A stretch of 9,629 bases of DNA from NCBI GenBank assembly GCA_007127625.1, contig SKYZ01000028.1, forward strand, positions 1 to 9,629, written 5' to 3'. The notes under the pieces are model-generated. The model saw only the letters and a program-made list of their open reading frames with translations, was not told where the DNA came from and ran no database searches. Positions 7,855 through 9,629 of the stretch are shown in pieces (position 1 is the stretch's first letter; every line of letters begins with the position of its first letter). This stretch comes from Aquisalimonas sp. (GTDB taxonomy: Bacteria > Pseudomonadota > Gammaproteobacteria > Nitrococcales > Aquisalimonadaceae). The translations under genes and the position numbers were made by a program.

Positions 7855-7985
7855 GGAATCGTGTACTCCTGGAGACGAGGAATCTCTGGGGCGCGCTCAC
7901 CTGGCACGCGGCTTCCGCAGACCCTAAGCGGGGTGCGAGCACGACAGTGGGGAGTTCACGCGGCCCTGTGGACAAAGCGACCTGA

Positions 7986-8014
7986 TTTATACCAGCCGGC
8001 CCTGCTCCGGTCAA
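7986..8014 (-). promoter_or_regulatory. Sigma-70 promoter for cytochrome c4
   Basis: On the minus strand, TTGACC (8014-8009) is followed after exactly 17 bases by TATAAA (7991-7986), close to the TTGACA/TATAAT consensus at optimal spacing. Transcription would start near 7979, giving an mRNA leader of about 125 bases before the cytochrome c4 ATG at 7854. That leader is GC-rich; I see no recognisable riboswitch in it. The promoter stands in the 237-base divergent gap with engB. No equally good promoter for engB is visible on the plus strand. Confidence 0.75.
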
Positions 8015-8091
8015 TTTGCCCAGGCAACACGTCGGCTGACAAGCCCTGTACCATGGGCGCCCGGCAACCGTTATCGGGAGACCCCACCATC

Positions 8092-8703
8092 ATGAGTGAC
8101 CGCTATACCCGGGCGTGGTTCCTGAAAAGCGCCAATGCCCTGGACCAGCTCCCCCCCGATACCGGCCTGGAGGTGGCGTTCGCGGGACGCTCCAACGCCG
8201 GCAAGTCCAGTGCATTGAACGCCATCACCGGGCAGAAGCAGCTGGCGCGGATCAGCAAGACTCCGGGGCGCACCCAGCTCATCAACATTTTCCCGCTGGA
8301 CGACGATCGCGCACTGGTGGACCTGCCGGGCTACGGCTATGCCAAGGTACCGGCAAGCATCAAGGCGCACTGGGATCAGGTGCTGCCTGCCTACCTGAAT
8401 CGGCGGGAGGCGCTGCAGGGGTTGATGCTGATCATGGACATCCGCCATCCGCTGAAGGAATTCGATCGCCAGATGCTGGCCTGGTGCGACCATGCCGGTC
8501 TCCCGGCGCACGTGCTGCTGAACAAGGCGGACAAGCTCAAGCGCGGCGCCGCAGGCAACACCCTGCAGCAGGTCCGCAGGGCGCTGGAGGACGAGTTCCC
8601 GGCCGCCACCGTGCAGCTCTTCTCGGCGCTGCGCGGCCACGGCGTCGACGAGGCGCGCCGGGTCCTGGACGCCTGGTTGGACGTAGACGAAAGCGCCGCC
8701 TGA
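8092..8703 (+). CDS. engB: Ribosome biogenesis GTP-binding protein EngB (YihA/YsxC)
   Basis: Essential-type TRAFAC GTPase acting in late assembly of the 50S ribosomal subunit. The 203-residue protein shows all G motifs in order: G1 GRSNAGKSS (32-40), G2 TPGRTQ (58-62, T58), G3 DLPGYGYAK (77-85), G4 NKADK (144-148) and G5 SALRG (178-182). The G3 form DLPGYGYAK is diagnostic for EngB. The ATG at 8092 follows GGGAG at 8076-8080. An in-frame ATG at 8053 would add 13 residues, but it lies upstream of that ribosome binding site and the extra residues do not look like EngB. The engB/polA convergent pairing is the same as in E. coli and Pseudomonas. A 6-bp stem (CCGCAC/GTGCGG) just after the stop has no T tract, so transcripts may run on into the sRNA terminator. 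Confidence 0.96.
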   Translation: MSDRYTRAWFLKSANALDQLPPDTGLEVAFAGRSNAGKSSALNAITGQKQLARISKTPGRTQLINIFPLDDDRALVDLPGYGYAKVPASIKAHWDQVLPAYLNRREALQGLMLIMDIRHPLKEFDRQMLAWCDHAGLPAHVLLNKADKLKRGAAGNTLQQVRRALEDEFPAATVQLFSALRGHGVDEARRVLDAWLDVDESAA

Positions 8704-8752
8704 CCGCCGCACCGTGCTCACGCCCCGCGTGTGCGGAGCCTGCTGACGTCAG

Positions 8753-8781
8753 GGAACTTTTCCCGGGACAGAACGGTCTTA
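8753..8781 (+). promoter_or_regulatory. Sigma-E/AlgU-type promoter of the engB-polA intergenic sRNA
   Basis: GGAACTT (8753-8759) matches the RpoE/AlgU -35 consensus exactly, and TCTTA (8777-8781, within GGTCTTATT) matches the -10 element, with 17 bases between GAACTT and TCTTA. Transcription should begin around 8786-8788. The -35 element is part of a small inverted repeat, GGGAA-CTT-TTCCC (8752-8764). The Pseudomonas sRNA ErsA, encoded at the same chromosomal position, is known to be sigma-22 (AlgU) dependent, which supports the call. Confidence 0.75.
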
Positions 8782-8786
8782 TTCGG

Positions 8787-8908
8787 TGCGCCAGTGCCCG
8801 GCGCTGCCCGCTCTCCCCCCTGTACGAGGAGCGGGCTTGAGACGGCCCTTCCCCTGGGTCGTCACGTTGGCCCCGGTCTTTCCCCCCGAGAGCCGGGGCC
8901 TTTTCTTT
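8787..8908 (+). ncRNA. Predicted sRNA at the Spot 42/ErsA locus, four C-loop hairpins
   Basis: Predicted trans-acting regulatory RNA of about 122 nt, running from a sigma-E-type promoter to a Rho-independent terminator between the convergent engB and polA genes. Four stems follow one another almost without linkers: 8788-8792/8800-8804 (loop AGTGCCC), 8806-8813/8829-8836 (15-base loop starting TCCCCCC), 8841-8848/8856-8863 (one G-T pair, loop TTCCCCT) and 8869-8876/8893-8900 (the terminator, inner loop TTCCCCCCG if three more pairs form). Every loop is C-rich and two contain CCCCCC, so they could pair with G-rich ribosome binding sites. Spot 42 of enterobacteria and ErsA of Pseudomonas occupy this position; ErsA shares the sigma factor and a similar length (about 130 nt). 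I cannot align the sequences from memory, so homology rests on position, promoter and size. No open reading frame with a ribosome binding site is apparent. Confidence 0.72.
8869..8908 (+). terminator. Rho-independent terminator of the sRNA (and engB read-through)
   Basis: GGCCCCGG (8869-8876) pairs perfectly with CCGGGGCC (8893-8900), and TTTTCTTT follows at once (8901-8908). TCT (8877-8879) can extend the stem with AGA (8889-8891) past a bulged G, leaving TTCCCCCCG in the loop. The T tract is only on the plus strand, so it serves transcription from engB and the sRNA. On the polA strand the stem is followed by AACGTG, so it is a poor terminator in that direction. Confidence 0.85.
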
Positions 8909-8921
8909 ATCCGATCCCCGG

Positions 8922-9629
8922 TCAGTGGGCCTCATCCCAGTTTGCGCCGACCCCCACGTCGACTTCCAGGGGCACGTCCAGCGATGCCGCGTCGACCATC
9001 AATGCCCGGAGGCGCTCCCCCACCGACGCCGCCTCGGTCTCCGGAACCTCGAACACCAGCTCGTCGTGGACCTGCATCACCATGAGCACGTCCGGCTCCT
9101 CGGTCCGGAGCCAATCATCCACGCGGATCATCGCGCGCTTGATGATGTCTGCCGCCGTGCCCTGCATGGGCGCGTTGATGGCGGTGCGCTCGGCATACTG
9201 CCGGCGCTGCTGATTGCTGGCGTTGATCTCGGGCAGGTACAGCCGCCGGCCGAAGACCGTCTCCACGAACCCCTGCTCGTGGGCCTGACTCCGGGTCCGG
9301 TCCATGTATGCCTTCACCCCCTGGAAGCGGTCGAAGTAGAGGTCCACGTACTGCTGCGCCTCGCCACGTTCGACGCCGATCTGGCGCGCCAGGCCCCAGG
9401 CGGACATGCCGTAGATGAGACCGAAATTGATCGCCTTGGCGGCGCGGCGCTGTTCGTCGGTGACCTGATCCGGCACGGTGCCGAAGACTTCGGCGGCGGT
9501 TGCCCGGTGGATGTCCTGCCCCTCCTCGAACGCCCGGCGCAGCCCGTCATCTCCGGACAGGTGGGCCATGATGCGCAGCTCCACCTGGGAGTAGTCGGCG
9601 GCCAGCAGGCGGTACCCCGGTGTGGCCAC
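8922..9629 (-). CDS. polA: DNA polymerase I, C-terminal polymerase domain (partial)
   Basis: The last 235 or so codons of polA; the gene continues beyond the right end of the window, so the N-terminal 5'-nuclease, the 3'-5' exonuclease-like domain and the thumb are not visible. DNA polymerase I fills gaps in Okazaki-fragment processing and excision repair. The family A palm/fingers motifs are intact: motif [13 protein letters not shown] (metal-binding D at fragment residue 12), motif B R61-R-A-A-K65-A-I-N-F69-G-L-I-Y73-G, and motif [10 protein letters not shown] (H188, D189, E190). The phenylalanine at F69 is the usual bacterial residue. The GTG at 9629 is an internal codon, not a start. The stop (8922) is 14 bases from the sRNA T tract, convergent with engB. 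Confidence 0.97.
   Translation of the reverse strand: MATPGYRLLAADYSQVELRIMAHLSGDDGLRRAFEEGQDIHRATAAEVFGTVPDQVTDEQRRAAKAINFGLIYGMSAWGLARQIGVERGEAQQYVDLYFDRFQGVKAYMDRTRSQAHEQGFVETVFGRRLYLPEINASNQQRRQYAERTAINAPMQGTAADIIKRAMIRVDDWLRTEEPDVLMVMQVHDELVFEVPETEAASVGERLRALMVDAASLDVPLEVDVGVGANWDEAH

Noticed and set aside
7969..7993. Possible plus-strand promoter TGGACA - TATACC for engB
   Set aside because: The spacer is 13 bases, too short. The AT-rich element is better explained as the -10 of the opposite cytochrome c4 promoter.
8053..8091. Upstream in-frame ATG for engB
   Set aside because: The best ribosome binding site (8076-8080) lies between it and the ATG at 8092, and the extra residues do not resemble EngB N-termini.
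8707..8736. CCGCAC/GTGCGG stem right after engB as an engB terminator
   Set aside because: Six pairs with a long loop and no T tract. The strong terminator at 8869-8908 is a better end for engB transcripts.

Overview
The window looks like a chromosomal housekeeping segment of a high-GC gammaproteobacterium. The gene order GGDEF/EAL protein, EEP-family hydrolase, dsbA, cytochrome c4, engB, polA recalls the Pseudomonas polA-engB-dsbA neighbourhood. The presence of a system II cytochrome c maturation pair (ResB and CcsB/ResC) instead points to an Ectothiorhodospiraceae/Chromatiales-like organism. That placement is inferred from gene content and base composition, not from a database search. There are no mobile elements, CRISPR arrays, tRNAs or rRNAs.

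Layout. A cytoplasmic PAS/GAF/GGDEF/EAL regulator (64-2304, +) is followed tail to tail by a block of five minus-strand genes, read from right to left: cytochrome c4 (7854-7231), resB (7100-5058), ccsB (5061-3898, ATGA overlap with resB), dsbA (3772-3143) and an endonuclease/exonuclease/phosphatase-family protein (3146-2322, GTGA overlap with dsbA). A consensus sigma-70 promoter lies upstream of cytochrome c4. A sigma-E/AlgU-type promoter lies in the gap before dsbA. Divergent from cytochrome c4 is the ribosome-assembly GTPase engB (8092-8703, +). The right edge holds the C-terminal third of polA on the minus strand.

The 218-base gap between the convergent engB and polA genes is the most interesting part. 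In E. coli this site holds the sRNA Spot 42, and in Pseudomonas the sigma-22-dependent sRNA ErsA. Here it contains a sigma-E/AlgU-type promoter (8753-8781), then about 120 bases that fold on paper into four consecutive hairpins, each with a C-rich loop (two contain CCCCCC). The last hairpin is a Rho-independent terminator. I predict an envelope-stress-controlled sRNA.

How the genes fit together: cytochrome c4 is a diheme periplasmic electron carrier, ResB/CcsB are the membrane machinery that delivers and attaches heme to such cytochromes, and DsbA oxidises cysteines of exported proteins, including apocytochromes. The two sigma-E-type promoters (sRNA and dsbA) suggest that part of this locus belongs to an envelope-stress regulon.
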